From the NCBI GenBank assembly GCA_038239005.1, contig JBBSFE010000004.1, positions 1-64,000 on the forward strand: 64,000 nucleotides of DNA, written 5' to 3'. Position numbers and translations under genes: made by a program. Shown one piece after another: positions 8,256-17,179 of the stretch. The notes beneath the pieces are model-generated. The model was not told where the DNA came from. It did not search any database and saw only the letters and a program-made list of their open reading frames with translations. Position 1 is the stretch's first letter. Every line of letters begins with the position of its first letter. Source of the DNA: DASXHD01 sp038239005 (lineage in GTDB: Bacteria > Myxococcota_A > Polyangia > Polyangiales > Polyangiaceae).

Positions 8256-9551
8256 ATGAGCGACGAGAAGGCCGAGATCAGAGTCAGCGACAGCGTGAAG
8301 CTCGAAGTGCCGCTCGTCATCGGCACCGAGAACGAGCGCGCGCTCGACATCGCGCAGCTCCGCGCCAAAACAGGCTACGTCACGCTCGACCCGGCGTTCA
8401 TGAACACCGCGTCGACGACGAGCGCCATCACGTTCATCGACGGCGACAAGGGAATTCTCCGATACCGCGGCATTCCGATCGAGCAGCTCGCGGAGCACTC
8501 GACGTTCGTGGAGACGAGCTACCTCCTCATCAACGGGCACCTGCCGAACAAAGACGAGCTCGTGCGTTTCTCGACGCTGCTCACGCGTCACTCGCTCATT
8601 CACGAGGACATGAAGCGCTTCTTCGAAGGCTTCCCCACGACCGCTCACCCGATGGCGGTGCTCTCGTCGATGGTGCTCGCGCTCTCGACGTTTTATCCGC
8701 AGTCGATCGACGTCAACAACACCAAGCAAATCGACATGACGATCGCGCGCATGCTCGCCAAAGTGCGCACGATCGCGGCGTTCGCGTACAAAAAGTCGAT
8801 CGGGCAGCCGATGGTCTACCCGAAGAACTCGCTGCCTTACTGCGCGAACTTCCTCAACATGATGTTCGCGGTTCCCGCCGAGCCGTACGAGGTCGACGAA
8901 GAGCTCGTCCGCACGATGAACCTTCTGCTCATCTTGCACGCGGACCACGAGCAAAACTGCTCGACGTCGACGGTGCGCTTGGTCGGGAGTGCGCGCGCGA
9001 ATTTGTTCGCGTCGATCTCCGCGGGTATCTGCGCTCTTTGGGGTCCGCTCCACGGCGGCGCCAACCAGGAAGTGCTCGAGATGCTCGAGAAGATTCGCGA
9101 CAACGGCGGCGACGTCAAAAAATACGTCGCGATGGCGAAAGACAAGAACTCGAATTTCCGCCTGATGGGCTTCGGCCATCGCGTTTACAAAAACTTCGAC
9201 CCGCGCGCGAAAATCATCAAAGCGGCGGCCGACAAAGTCCTTTCGAAGCTGGGCGTTCAAGACCCGCTTCTCGACATCGCCAAAGGCCTGGAAGAAGCCG
9301 CCCTCACCGACAGCTACTTCATCGAGCGAAAGCTCTACCCGAACGTCGATTTCTATTCGGGCATCATCTATCGCGCGATGGGCTTCCCGACGAACATGTT
9401 CACCGTCCTCTTCGCCCTGGGCCGCCTCCCCGGCTGGATCGCCCACTGGAAAGAGATGATGGAAGACACGACAACGAAGATCGGCCGCCCCCGCCAAATC
9501 TACACGGGCTCCCCTCTCCGCGAGTACACGCCGATCGACCAGCGCAAATAA
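8256..9551 (+). CDS. gltA: Citrate synthase
   Basis: The 431-residue product is a full-length citrate synthase, condensing oxaloacetate and acetyl-CoA as the entry step of the TCA cycle. Active-site segments are visible: GPLHGGANQEV with the first catalytic His, MGFGHRVYKNFDPRA with the second His and substrate-binding Arg, and the late Asp/Arg region near the PRQIYTG C terminus. Length and the extended N-terminal beta region (LDPAFMNTASTTSAITFIDGDKGILRYRG) fit the Gram-negative type II (hexameric) form. The ATG at 8256 is 17 nt after the exonuclease stop, so it may share that transcript, though an own promoter is likely for such a gene. Confidence 0.97.
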   Translation: MSDEKAEIRVSDSVKLEVPLVIGTENERALDIAQLRAKTGYVTLDPAFMNTASTTSAITFIDGDKGILRYRGIPIEQLAEHSTFVETSYLLINGHLPNKDELVRFSTLLTRHSLIHEDMKRFFEGFPTTAHPMAVLSSMVLALSTFYPQSIDVNNTKQIDMTIARMLAKVRTIAAFAYKKSIGQPMVYPKNSLPYCANFLNMMFAVPAEPYEVDEELVRTMNLLLILHADHEQNCSTSTVRLVGSARANLFASISAGICALWGPLHGGANQEVLEMLEKIRDNGGDVKKYVAMAKDKNSNFRLMGFGHRVYKNFDPRAKIIKAAADKVLSKLGVQDPLLDIAKGLEEAALTDSYFIERKLYPNVDFYSGIIYRAMGFPTNMFTVLFALGRLPGWIAHWKEMMEDTTTKIGRPRQIYTGSPLREYTPIDQRK

Positions 9552-9579
9552 CTCTGGCTGTGAGTGCTACAATCGGTGG

Positions 9580-9960
9580 GTGAAGCTCGGTCGGTGGTTG
9601 GCAGTCGTTGTGGTCGGTTGCACACAGAACTTCGACCAGTTCGTGTCGAGCGACGGCGGCAGCGGCAGTGCCGACGCTGACGCTGGCGATGGCGGCATCG
9701 ATGCCAGCGCCGCCGACGCGGGGCCCACGTGCACCATTGCGACGACGTGTATCACGAGCGTCAACGCTTGCGGTCAATCGTGCATCAGCGGCTATGGCAC
9801 GTGCACGTCGGCGTGCTCGGGCCAGCCCTGCAAAGATCAATGCAAAGGCCAAGAGACGACATGCCAGACGACATGCGTAGCCAACTGCGCTGAATGCGCA
9901 GACGCCGCGCCCGATGCGGCGGCATGCGCGAAGAGCGTTTGTACGAGCGCGCTACCTTGA
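9580..9960 (+). CDS. Cysteine-rich lipoprotein
   Basis: A 126-residue secreted protein with GTG start at 9580. The N terminus MKLGRWLAVVVVGC ends in a lipobox-like VVGC, giving lipidation at about Cys14. A Ser/Gly/Asp/Ala linker follows (about residues 23-48), then a compact C-terminal domain with about 16 cysteines, spaced as in small disulfide-knotted modules (CGQSC, CTSAC, CKDQC, CQTTCVANCAEC). This pattern recurs in many myxobacterial lipoproteins of unknown role; metal binding or rigid disulfide folding are both possible. Its 3' end overlaps the convergent prolyl oligopeptidase by 9 nt. Confidence 0.75.
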   Translation: MKLGRWLAVVVVGCTQNFDQFVSSDGGSGSADADAGDGGIDASAADAGPTCTIATTCITSVNACGQSCISGYGTCTSACSGQPCKDQCKGQETTCQTTCVANCAECADAAPDAAACAKSVCTSALP

Positions 9961-12138
9961 CGGCGGGCTCGCGATTTCGGCAAGCGCGAACGCGAGCTCG
10001 TCGGAGACGGAGTCGACGAGCGATTTGACCATGTCCGCGCCGCCGTGGCCGGCGTTCTTCTCGACGCGCAGGAGCACGGGCCCACCGAGCGAGTCGGCCT
10101 GCAGCTCCGCCGCGAATTTTCGCGCGTGCATGGGGTCGACGCGATCGTCGCTGTCGGCCGAGAGCAAGAGCACCGACGGGTACTTCTTGCCGAAGGCGAC
10201 GTGCTGATACGGCGAGTACGCGAAAATCGAATCGAAGTCGGCGGCGTTGTCGGCCGTGCCGTACTCCTCGATCCACGTTTTGCCCGAGCCGAATTTTTGG
10301 TAGCGGAGCATGTCGACGAGCGGCACGCCGCAAAGCCCGACGCGAAAGAGCTCGGGGAATTGCGTGATGGCCGCGGCCACGAGAAGCCCGCCATTCGATG
10401 CGCCGCGAATCGCGATGTGATCCGGCGTGGCGATTCCCTCGCGCGAGAGGTGCTCGAGCACCGCGCGCAAATCGTCGAACACGTTTTGTTTGTTGTGCCC
10501 CATCCCCGCTTGGTGCCACGGCTCGCCGTATTCGGCGCCGCCGCGCAAGTTGGCGACGACGTAAATCCCGCCGCGCTCGATCCACGGATACGCCGACGAC
10601 GTGAAACGCGGCTTCTGCGTCGAGAGAAACCCGCCGTAGCCGTAGACGAGCGCGTTGCCGCCTTTCGTCTTGTCCCACGTCTTCGGGCCGACCATGAACA
10701 TCGGCACGCGCGTTCCGTCTTTGGATTTCGCGAACGCCTGCTCGACCGTGAACTTCGACGGGTCGACCGGCACGTTCAGCTTGAAGTAGAGCTTCGACGC
10801 ACCCGTCTTGACGCTCGTCTCGTAAATCTCGGTGGGGTACGTGAACGACGTGAACGTGTAGTAGGCCTCGTCGTCGTCTGGCTCGCCCGAGAGCACGGTC
10901 GCTGCGCCCTTCGTGGGCAGAGGGACTTCGCGAATCAGCTTTCCGTCGAGCTCGTGCAGCTCGAGGTGCGAGACGACGTCTTTCAAGTACGCGATCGAAA
11001 GTTTGCCGCCGACGATGTTGACGCCGTCGATCGTGGCGTCCGAGCGCTCCGGAACGATGGTCTTCCAGCTCGTGCGGTCACCGGCCTTCGCGGGGTCGAC
11101 GCGCAAAATCTGGTGCTGCGGCGCGCCGTCGTCGGTGTCGACGTAGAAGGCGTCTTTGTACGCCCACACGTTGTATTTGTGCGGCTGCCCAACGGCGAGC
11201 GGCTTCCAGTCCTTCGGCTCCGTGCCGCCGCGCAGATCCTTGTAATATACATCCGTCGATGTCCACCCGTGCACGACGTACGAAAAGAGGAAGTGCCCGT
11301 CGCGCGAGATGTCCGCGCCGATGAATGTCTTTGCGTCGCGGGTGGCTTCGCGCACCAAGCGATCTTTTTTCGAGTCGTCGCCGAGCTTGTGAAAATAAAC
11401 TTCGGCGAAGCCGGGCCGATCCGAAACGGTCACGGTCGCCGAGACGGGCGGAAGGCGCGTGTAATAAAATCCGTCGCCGCGTGGGTTCCACGAGATGCCG
11501 GCGTACTTCGTTCCCTCGATGACGTCCGTCGTCGACACCTTGCCGGTCGCGACCTCCATCACGTAGAGCGTCGCTTCGTCGGAGTTGTGCTCCTTCTTCA
11601 AATAAGCGAGGTGGCGCCCGTCGTGTGACTCCTCCCATGAGCCGAGCGACACGCTGCCGTCCGCGGACCACGCGTTGGGATCGATGAGCACCTTCGGCGC
11701 GCCCGTCTTGCCTTCCTTCCACCAGACCACCGACTTTTCTTGTTTCGCGTCGCGGTGCGACCAAAAATATCGGTTGTGCGCCTTCGCCGGCGCGCTCTGC
11801 GAATCCACGTAGAAGAGCTCGGTGAGGCGCTGCTTGATGGCGTCCTTCTCGGGAAGCTTCTCGAGACGTGCGCGCGCGAATGCGTCCTCGGCCGAGGCCC
11901 ACGCTTTCACTTTCGCGTCACTGCCGTCTTCGAGCCAGCGGTAACGGTCGTGCACCGTTTTCCCGTGGAGCGTTTCCGCGACGTCGACCACGTCCGTATT
12001 CGGGTAGTCGTAGAGCTTCGCGCGCGGCGGCGCTCCCGCCTCGGCGGCAACGACAGTGGCGCTCGGAATTGGATGCTCGACGGGTCCGGTCGGCTCGCCA
12101 CCACAGCCCTGCCCGAGCGTAAAAGCCGCAAAGATCAT
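9952..12138 (-). CDS. Prolyl oligopeptidase family serine peptidase (S9A), lipoprotein
   Basis: The ~728-residue product matches prolyl oligopeptidases, which cut short peptides after proline. The family entry motif DRYRWLED is near the N terminus, a seven-bladed propeller region follows, and the alpha/beta hydrolase domain carries the triad: Ser in RGASNGGLL, Asp in SADSDDRVDP and His in KNAGHGG. The ATG at 12136-12138 is chosen because ggag lies 8 nt upstream and the product begins MIFAAFTLGQGCGG, a short lipoprotein-type signal; an in-frame start further upstream would read through the palindromic element at 12170-12390. It is thus likely periplasmic or surface-exposed. Confidence 0.93.
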   Translation of the reverse strand: MIFAAFTLGQGCGGEPTGPVEHPIPSATVVAAEAGAPPRAKLYDYPNTDVVDVAETLHGKTVHDRYRWLEDGSDAKVKAWASAEDAFARARLEKLPEKDAIKQRLTELFYVDSQSAPAKAHNRYFWSHRDAKQEKSVVWWKEGKTGAPKVLIDPNAWSADGSVSLGSWEESHDGRHLAYLKKEHNSDEATLYVMEVATGKVSTTDVIEGTKYAGISWNPRGDGFYYTRLPPVSATVTVSDRPGFAEVYFHKLGDDSKKDRLVREATRDAKTFIGADISRDGHFLFSYVVHGWTSTDVYYKDLRGGTEPKDWKPLAVGQPHKYNVWAYKDAFYVDTDDGAPQHQILRVDPAKAGDRTSWKTIVPERSDATIDGVNIVGGKLSIAYLKDVVSHLELHELDGKLIREVPLPTKGAATVLSGEPDDDEAYYTFTSFTYPTEIYETSVKTGASKLYFKLNVPVDPSKFTVEQAFAKSKDGTRVPMFMVGPKTWDKTKGGNALVYGYGGFLSTQKPRFTSSAYPWIERGGIYVVANLRGGAEYGEPWHQAGMGHNKQNVFDDLRAVLEHLSREGIATPDHIAIRGASNGGLLVAAAITQFPELFRVGLCGVPLVDMLRYQKFGSGKTWIEEYGTADNAADFDSIFAYSPYQHVAFGKKYPSVLLLSADSDDRVDPMHARKFAAELQADSLGGPVLLRVEKNAGHGGADMVKSLVDSVSDELAFALAEIASPPSR

Positions 12139-12169
12139 CGCACATGCTCCAAAGCTCAGTTGTCTCGAG

Positions 12170-12390
12170 CGTCTTGCGTCACGGCGGTGATCGATATGCG
12201 GCAGCGTGACGAAACCGGCGAGGCCGGCACCGAGAGGCTCGCAGATCGAGCAAGCCGCCAGGTTCTTGCCGCCAGCGCATCTGGTGACGGACCCATTGGC
12301 GGCCCGGCCGCGCTTGTCTCGCTGCCGCTGGGCGGGCACCACGAAGCGACAAGGCTCGATCGCTTCAAGTGAACGTTGCCTCAGAACGAT
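12170..12390. repeat. Dispersed inverted-repeat element, copy B
   Basis: This copy lies upstream of the prolyl oligopeptidase start and matches copy A (1536-1740) in the same orientation with moderate divergence and small indels. Outer arms are gcggcagcgtgac (12198-12210) and gtctcgctgccgc (12316-12328), complementary except for one pair, continued inward by ccggcgaggccggc against ggcggcccggccgc. The core spans 131 bp compared with 129 bp in copy A. Flanks outside the arms (gtcttgcgtca on the left, acgaagcgacaa and gaacgat on the right) are also shared, so homology extends beyond the hairpin. Confidence 0.75.
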
Positions 12391-12437
12391 TCGCTTCATG
12401 GTTCCAAACTGAGTACTCTGCCGCCTCGCAAACGGCC

Positions 12438-13178
12438 ATGGCCAAGAAAAAATCAGGCAAGGCGCGCGAGCGCACCGAACGTCGGTTCGTTCCGCAGACG
12501 ACCGTCAACGCGCGCGTCATCTACTTCATCGGCGCTCTCGGCGCGCTCGTCCTCGGTGCTGGGGTGTGGGGCCAGTTCGGCAACGCGCTTCGCAAGACCG
12601 AGCTCGAGCCGCTCGCGTATGCGCCGTGGCTCCTCGCTGGGGGTGCGGTCATCGTTGGCATCGCGATTTGGATCGGCACGAGCACCGAAGCTGCGGTGCG
12701 CGTCGGCGTCGCGGGCATTTTGGAAGAGCGGGGCTCACCTCCGCGGCGCATGCCTTGGTGGCGCGTCGACGACATCGCCGGCGACGCCACGATGCTCATC
12801 GTCCGCGGCAAAGACGAAAGCGGCGCCGACATGATGGTGCGCTTCACCAAACGCGCGACGCCTGGCGCTCTCGCGTGGGTCATCCGAGAAGCCAAAGAGC
12901 GCGCGCACGAGCAGCTGGAAGTCTCGGAGGACGTCATCGCCGCGATCGGCAAGCCTTCGAAAGACGCGGGCGAAATCGTCGCATGCCCGCCGCTCCAAGT
13001 CGTGGGCCATCGCTGCGCCGAGAGCGACACCATCATCTCGTACGAGCCGGACGCGCGCGTCTGCCCGCATTGCGAGCGCATCTATCACAAGGACCACGTT
13101 CCGAAGACGTGCGAGTGCGGCGCTTCACTCGCCGATCTTTCGACAGCGGAACCGGCACCCACTCCAGAAGCCACATGA
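12438..13178 (+). CDS. Membrane protein with C-terminal zinc-ribbon-like motif
   Basis: The 246-residue product begins MAKKKSGKARERTERRF, a very basic cytoplasmic tail, followed by two hydrophobic segments (residues ~30-48 and ~65-85). The rest is soluble: a domain with strand-rich sequence (WWRVDDIAGDATMLIVRG), and a C-terminal treble of cysteines CPHCERIYHKDHVPKTCECG that looks like a zinc ribbon/RING-like knuckle. No function is recognised. I chose the ATG at 12438; a further upstream in-frame ATG (12369) lies inside the repeat element. The TGA overlaps the ATG of the SDR gene, so they are probably coupled. Confidence 0.75.
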   Translation: MAKKKSGKARERTERRFVPQTTVNARVIYFIGALGALVLGAGVWGQFGNALRKTELEPLAYAPWLLAGGAVIVGIAIWIGTSTEAAVRVGVAGILEERGSPPRRMPWWRVDDIAGDATMLIVRGKDESGADMMVRFTKRATPGALAWVIREAKERAHEQLEVSEDVIAAIGKPSKDAGEIVACPPLQVVGHRCAESDTIISYEPDARVCPHCERIYHKDHVPKTCECGASLADLSTAEPAPTPEAT

Positions 13179-13912
13179 CCCGCGAGCGTGTGCTCGTCAC
13201 TGGCGCGAGCAAGGGCATCGGCGCCGCGTGCGCAGAGACGTTCGCCGCAACGGGTTTCGACGTCATCGTTCACTACAACCGCGACGAAGCCGGCGCGCGT
13301 GCGACGCTCGAACGCGTGCGTGCGCGCGGCGCCGCGGGCGAAATCGTCCAAGCCGATCTCGCCAAGTGGGAAGAAGGCGAGCGTTTGCTCGCAGCGTGCG
13401 GCGACGTCGATCACGTCGTCGTCAATCATGGCGTCTGGAAAGAAGCTGCGATCGACGCCATGACCGAAGCCCAATACGACGACACGATGGACGCCAACGT
13501 TCGCGGCGCGTTCTCCGTGTGCGGCGCAGCGGCACGTCGGCTCAAAGCAAAGAAGAGCGGCTCCATCGTTCTCATCGCCAGCACCGCAGGCCAACGCGGC
13601 GAAGCACTCCACTCGCACTACGCCGCGAGCAAAGGCGCCGTCATCAGCATGACGAAAAGCCTCGCGACCGAGCTCGCACCGTTCGGCGTGCGTGTGAATT
13701 GCGTCGCGCCGGGTTGGGTCATGACAGAAATGGCCGCGCCCGCTCTCGAAGATCCGAAAGAGCGCGCCAAAGTCCTCGCCACGATCCCACTCGGTCGCGT
13801 CGGCGCGCCCGAAGAAATCGCGGCGCCTGTCGTTTTTCTTTGCAGCGCAGGCGCGGCGTTCATCACGGGCGAGATCTTCAACGTCAACGGCGGCGCCGTG
13901 CTCGTCGGCTAA
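13175..13912 (+). CDS. SDR family oxidoreductase, FabG-like
   Basis: The 245-residue protein is a classical short-chain dehydrogenase/reductase. The cofactor motif TGASKGIG is at residues ~9-16, the structural NHGVW replaces NNAG, the catalytic Ser is in LIASTAG and Tyr/Lys are in YAASK. The C-terminal NVNGGAVLV is the FabG-type ending. NADP(H)-dependent reduction of a 3-oxoacyl thioester is likely, because the next gene is a 3-hydroxyacyl-CoA dehydrogenase and a thiolase lies 3 kb away, pointing to acyl-CoA or polyhydroxyalkanoate metabolism. Substrate is inferred from context. Start overlaps the preceding stop (ATGA). Confidence 0.9.
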   Translation: MTRERVLVTGASKGIGAACAETFAATGFDVIVHYNRDEAGARATLERVRARGAAGEIVQADLAKWEEGERLLAACGDVDHVVVNHGVWKEAAIDAMTEAQYDDTMDANVRGAFSVCGAAARRLKAKKSGSIVLIASTAGQRGEALHSHYAASKGAVISMTKSLATELAPFGVRVNCVAPGWVMTEMAAPALEDPKERAKVLATIPLGRVGAPEEIAAPVVFLCSAGAAFITGEIFNVNGGAVLVG

Positions 13913-13925
13913 TAGAAGGAGACAC

Positions 13926-14792
13926 ATGGCTAGTCTCGCAGTCCTCGGAACCGGAACCATGGGCCAAGGCATCGCGCAAATCGCCGCGACGAACGGCTTC
14001 ACGACGCGCGTCTACGACGTCGATGGCAAACGCGCCGATGCCGCAGTCGCCGCGGTGACGGCCCAGCTCGACAAGCTCGTCCAAAAAGGAAAGCTCGACG
14101 ACGCATCACGCAAAGATGCGCTCTCGCGTTTGTCGAACGGCGAAGACGTCGCGCGCGCGTGCGCGGGCGTCGAGGTCGTCATCGAAGCCGTGCCCGAGGA
14201 CATGAACCTCAAGGTCGCGCTCTTTCGCGACGTCATCGCTGCGGCGCCGTCGAATGCGCTGCTCGCTTCCAATACGTCGTCGCTCAGCATCACCGAGCTC
14301 GGCACGAAAATCGGCGCGCCCGATCGCACCGTAGGCCTCCACTTTTTCAACCCGCCACCCGTGATGGAGCTTCTCGAGGTCGTTCGCGGCCTCTCCACAT
14401 CCGAAGCCACGATCGCGCGCGCGCTCGCTCTCGCCGCGACGCTGAAGAAAACGCCCATCGTCGTCTCCGATACGCCCGGGTTCGCTTCGAGTCGATTGGG
14501 CGTCATTCTCGGCGCGGAAGCGATCCGTATGCTCGAGTCAGGTGTCGCCAGCGCAGCCGACATCGATCGCGCCATGGAGCTCGGTTACAGGCACCCGATG
14601 GGCCCGCTCAAGCTGACGGATCTCGTCGGTCTCGACGTGCGCCTCGCAATCCTCGATCACCTTCACCGCGAAATCGGCGAGCAGTTTCGTCCGCCGCCGC
14701 TCTTGCGCAAGATGGTCCGGGCCGGCAAGCTCGGGAAGAAAGTCGGCGAAGGCTTCTACGTATGGAAAGACGGGCAACCCGTAGCGCGTTAG
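13926..14792 (+). CDS. 3-hydroxyacyl-CoA (3-hydroxybutyryl-CoA) dehydrogenase
   Basis: The 288-residue product has the NAD-binding GTGTMGQG Rossmann motif at its start, the ETNTSS-like segment ASNTSSLSITEL, the catalytic His in GLHFFNPPPVMELLEV and the C-terminal dimerisation domain with HPMGPLKLTDLVGLD. It oxidises (S)-3-hydroxyacyl-CoA to 3-oxoacyl-CoA or the reverse. Single-domain length and sequence fit the HBD/PaaH type. A strong aaggag site lies just upstream of the ATG at 13926, 13 nt after the SDR stop, so the two are probably one operon. Confidence 0.95.
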   Translation: MASLAVLGTGTMGQGIAQIAATNGFTTRVYDVDGKRADAAVAAVTAQLDKLVQKGKLDDASRKDALSRLSNGEDVARACAGVEVVIEAVPEDMNLKVALFRDVIAAAPSNALLASNTSSLSITELGTKIGAPDRTVGLHFFNPPPVMELLEVVRGLSTSEATIARALALAATLKKTPIVVSDTPGFASSRLGVILGAEAIRMLESGVASAADIDRAMELGYRHPMGPLKLTDLVGLDVRLAILDHLHREIGEQFRPPPLLRKMVRAGKLGKKVGEGFYVWKDGQPVAR

Positions 14793-15661
14793 TGATTGTG
14801 GTGCTGGCAGTAGCGTGCGGCGGCGAGCCACCCGCGCCTGCGCGGCCGCCGCCTCGTGACGTCCTCGCGCTGTCGATTCACGTCGAGCACTCGGACAAGG
14901 ACATGTTCTGTCCGTCGCTCGAGCTCGGCCTCACGCGCTCGGGCATGAGCGTGGCGAGCGATTCGGCGCAAGCCGATGCCACGCTGACGTGCATCTCGTT
15001 CGCGCGCGAAGAAGCGAGCGCGTTTCGCATCACCGTGAACGGTGAAAACCAAATGAACATCGCCGTGCGCATCGAGGTACGCGGGCCGGACAACCGCATC
15101 GTCGATCGATTCGTTGCAGAATACACGGGCTACAAAAGCCGCCCGCCCGACGGCGATGCGGTCAACAAAGCCGTTCTCGCGTTCGCGTACTCACCGCGCA
15201 TCGCGGCGTTCGCGCGTGCCGTAAAGAGTGGTGCGTACGCCAACGCAACGGCACAACCGCTCACCACCGCGCAGCCGATCGCAACGGTGGAAGGCAACCC
15301 CACGACCGGCATGCGCGACATGCGCGATCAGCGCGATGAACGCGATTGGGTCTCCATCGAAACCGTGAAGTGCAAAATCCCCGCGCGCGTCGAAGCGTGC
15401 AACTCTCTGCGGCAATACGTCGTGCACCACCCGCAGGGCGCGCACGTTCAAGAAGCGGCCGAGATCCTCGCCGCGGCGCAACCCGCGCTCGAGAAGCTCC
15501 AGCGAGACGATGTCGCGTGGCAAAAAGCGAATCGCAACGAGTGCGCGAGCCGCCGCACGCCCGATGCGTGCGTGGGCGTGGAGGCGTACGAAATGCAATT
15601 TTCATCGGGCGTCCACGCCGACGAAGCGCGCCGTTTGCTCAAGGCTGCCGGCGTAAAATAG
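14762..15661 (+). CDS. Secreted lipoprotein of unknown function
   Basis: A 299-residue product beginning MERRATRSALVIVVLAVACGG has an ideal lipoprotein signal (lipobox AVAC). It overlaps the end of the dehydrogenase gene by 31 nt in another frame; alternative TTG/GTG starts just downstream would keep only part of the signal peptide. The first domain (~30-150) has alternating strands with repeated VRIEVRG-type sequence; a linker with MRDMRDQRDERDW follows; the C-terminal ~90 residues contain two Cys-containing helical repeats (IPARVEACNSLRQYVVHHPQG and NECASRRTPDACVGVEAYEMQF), like a tetratricopeptide-type scaffold. No family is recognised. Confidence 0.72.
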   Translation: MERRATRSALVIVVLAVACGGEPPAPARPPPRDVLALSIHVEHSDKDMFCPSLELGLTRSGMSVASDSAQADATLTCISFAREEASAFRITVNGENQMNIAVRIEVRGPDNRIVDRFVAEYTGYKSRPPDGDAVNKAVLAFAYSPRIAAFARAVKSGAYANATAQPLTTAQPIATVEGNPTTGMRDMRDQRDERDWVSIETVKCKIPARVEACNSLRQYVVHHPQGAHVQEAAEILAAAQPALEKLQRDDVAWQKANRNECASRRTPDACVGVEAYEMQFSSGVHADEARRLLKAAGVK

Positions 15662-15669
15662 CTGCAGCG

Positions 15670-17142
15670 TTAATTCGTGATGCAGTGCCTGAGGCACTTC
15701 ACGAGGCAGTCCTGCATGTCGTTCGCGTCGACGCATGCGATCTTGCACGTGCTCTTGCATTGCTCGCGCGACTGACCCGTGCCCGAGTGTGTCGCCGTGG
15801 CGGTCGCGATCGCCGTTGCCGTTGGGTGCGGCGCGGTGGCCGTTGCGGTCGTCGATGTTCCGATGCGAAGCGGCTCGATCGAGCCCGTGGGGGGCGCGGT
15901 CGACGTCGCTACCGCGGGCGGCGGCGTCGTGGTGTCTTTGGGTGGCGCAAACGAGGTCGACGAGCTCTCCGACAAACGCGGAATGATGATCGCGACGGCC
16001 GCAACGAGAAGCCCGCCACCGACGACCGCGAGGCTCACCAAAACGATCGCGACTTTCGCGAACGTGCTCATCCCGCCCGAAGCGGCGGGCGGTTGCGTGT
16101 GCATGAGCGGTTCGTTCGTCGACCCGCCGACGCCTTGTGGCACCGCGTAAGGAGCGGGCGTCACGTAGGGCGCGGGCGTCACATAAGGCGCGGGCGTTAC
16201 GTAGGGAGCGGGCGTGACGTACGGCTGGTGCGACGACGGCACCATCGTCGGTGCGTGCGCGACCGCCGAAATGGATGCGGTTCGCAAAATCTCCGTAAGC
16301 GCAGCGACCTGCTCGCCGGCCGTGCGAAATCGCAGATCGGGCGTGCGCGCACACGAGTGAAGAATCCATGTGTCGAGCCCAGGCGGGAGCGGCCACCGAC
16401 TCGAAGGCGGATACATCGCGTGCGAGAGCACCTTGCCGAGAATGTCCGGCACTGTCTTGCCTTGCCAATACGGCTCGCCCGTCAGCAAGAAAATCGCGAT
16501 GAGCCCGAGCGCCCAAATATCGGTGCCCGGCCCGACGAGCTCGCGACGACCGAGCGCTTGCTCCATCGCCATGTAGAGCGGCGTCCCCATCACCGCGCCC
16601 GTGCGCGTGAGCTGAGCGACGCCCGTGACGAGCGCGTCGTCCATCGTCTTCGAAATTCCGAAGTCGAGAATCTTCACGACCGAGGTTCCGTCTTCGCGTT
16701 GATGCAGAAACAAATTCTCCGGTTTGAGATCGCGATGGATGATTCCGAGGCCGTGCGCTTTGTCGAGCGCACGCGCGACCTGCCCGAGCACACGCGCGAC
16801 CTCTTGCGGCGGCAGTGGCCCATTTTGCGTGACGATTTTCTGCAAGTCGTTGCCGTGCAAAAGCTCCATCACCAAGAACGACGCGCCATTCAGCTCGGGC
16901 GCGGTGTCTGCGTCGAGCACGCGCACGACGTTTTCGCTTTGGATGCGCGCCGGCGCGCGGGCTTCACGTTTGAAGCGCTCGATCGACTCGGGATCTTGCG
17001 ACGCCGCGCCGTGAAGCACCTTCAGTGCAGCGCGATCACCCGTGTGAACGTGCTCCACGAGATACACCTCGCCCATGCCGCCACGCCCGATTTGGGAGAG
17101 TACGCGGTAACGCGAGACGATGATGGTTCCGGGAGCGAGCAC
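15670..17142 (-). CDS. Membrane-anchored serine/threonine protein kinase
   Basis: The ~490-residue protein is a Hanks-type kinase: GRGGMGEV glycine loop, AALKV lysine, IIHRDLKPENLF catalytic loop, DFGISK metal loop and GTPLYMAMEQ activation-segment end. The GTG at 17140-17142 starts VLAPGTIIVSRYRVL, the usual beginning. After the kinase domain comes a linker with four PYVTPA hexapeptides, one TM helix (FAKVAIVLVSLAVVGGGLLVAAVAI), a Thr/Ala/Pro-rich extracytoplasmic stretch and a terminal Cys-rich segment (CKSTCKIACVDANDMQDCLVKCLRHC). The exterior Cys module could sense a ligand or redox state, which is inference. It is divergent from the thiolase gene. Confidence 0.92.
   Translation of the reverse strand: MLAPGTIIVSRYRVLSQIGRGGMGEVYLVEHVHTGDRAALKVLHGAASQDPESIERFKREARAPARIQSENVVRVLDADTAPELNGASFLVMELLHGNDLQKIVTQNGPLPPQEVARVLGQVARALDKAHGLGIIHRDLKPENLFLHQREDGTSVVKILDFGISKTMDDALVTGVAQLTRTGAVMGTPLYMAMEQALGRRELVGPGTDIWALGLIAIFLLTGEPYWQGKTVPDILGKVLSHAMYPPSSRWPLPPGLDTWILHSCARTPDLRFRTAGEQVAALTEILRTASISAVAHAPTMVPSSHQPYVTPAPYVTPAPYVTPAPYVTPAPYAVPQGVGGSTNEPLMHTQPPAASGGMSTFAKVAIVLVSLAVVGGGLLVAAVAIIIPRLSESSSTSFAPPKDTTTPPPAVATSTAPPTGSIEPLRIGTSTTATATAPHPTATAIATATATHSGTGQSREQCKSTCKIACVDANDMQDCLVKCLRHCITN
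16148..16219. repeat. 18-bp tandem repeat within kinase gene
   Basis: Four 18-bp units (of the form ta-rgg-mgcgggcgtnacr on the plus strand) lie head to tail inside the kinase linker and encode the peptide PYVTPA four times. Synonymous differences between units show they are not freshly duplicated. The array probably tunes linker length between kinase domain and membrane helix. Confidence 0.8.
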
Positions 17143-17179
17143 GGCAGTTAAGCCTACCTTGGTGCTACGCTCGAGCGCG

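Noticed and set aside
15346..17151. A 601-codon open frame on the plus strand opposite the kinase gene
   Set aside because: Arg-rich shadow frame; the kinase on the minus strand has all Hanks motifs.
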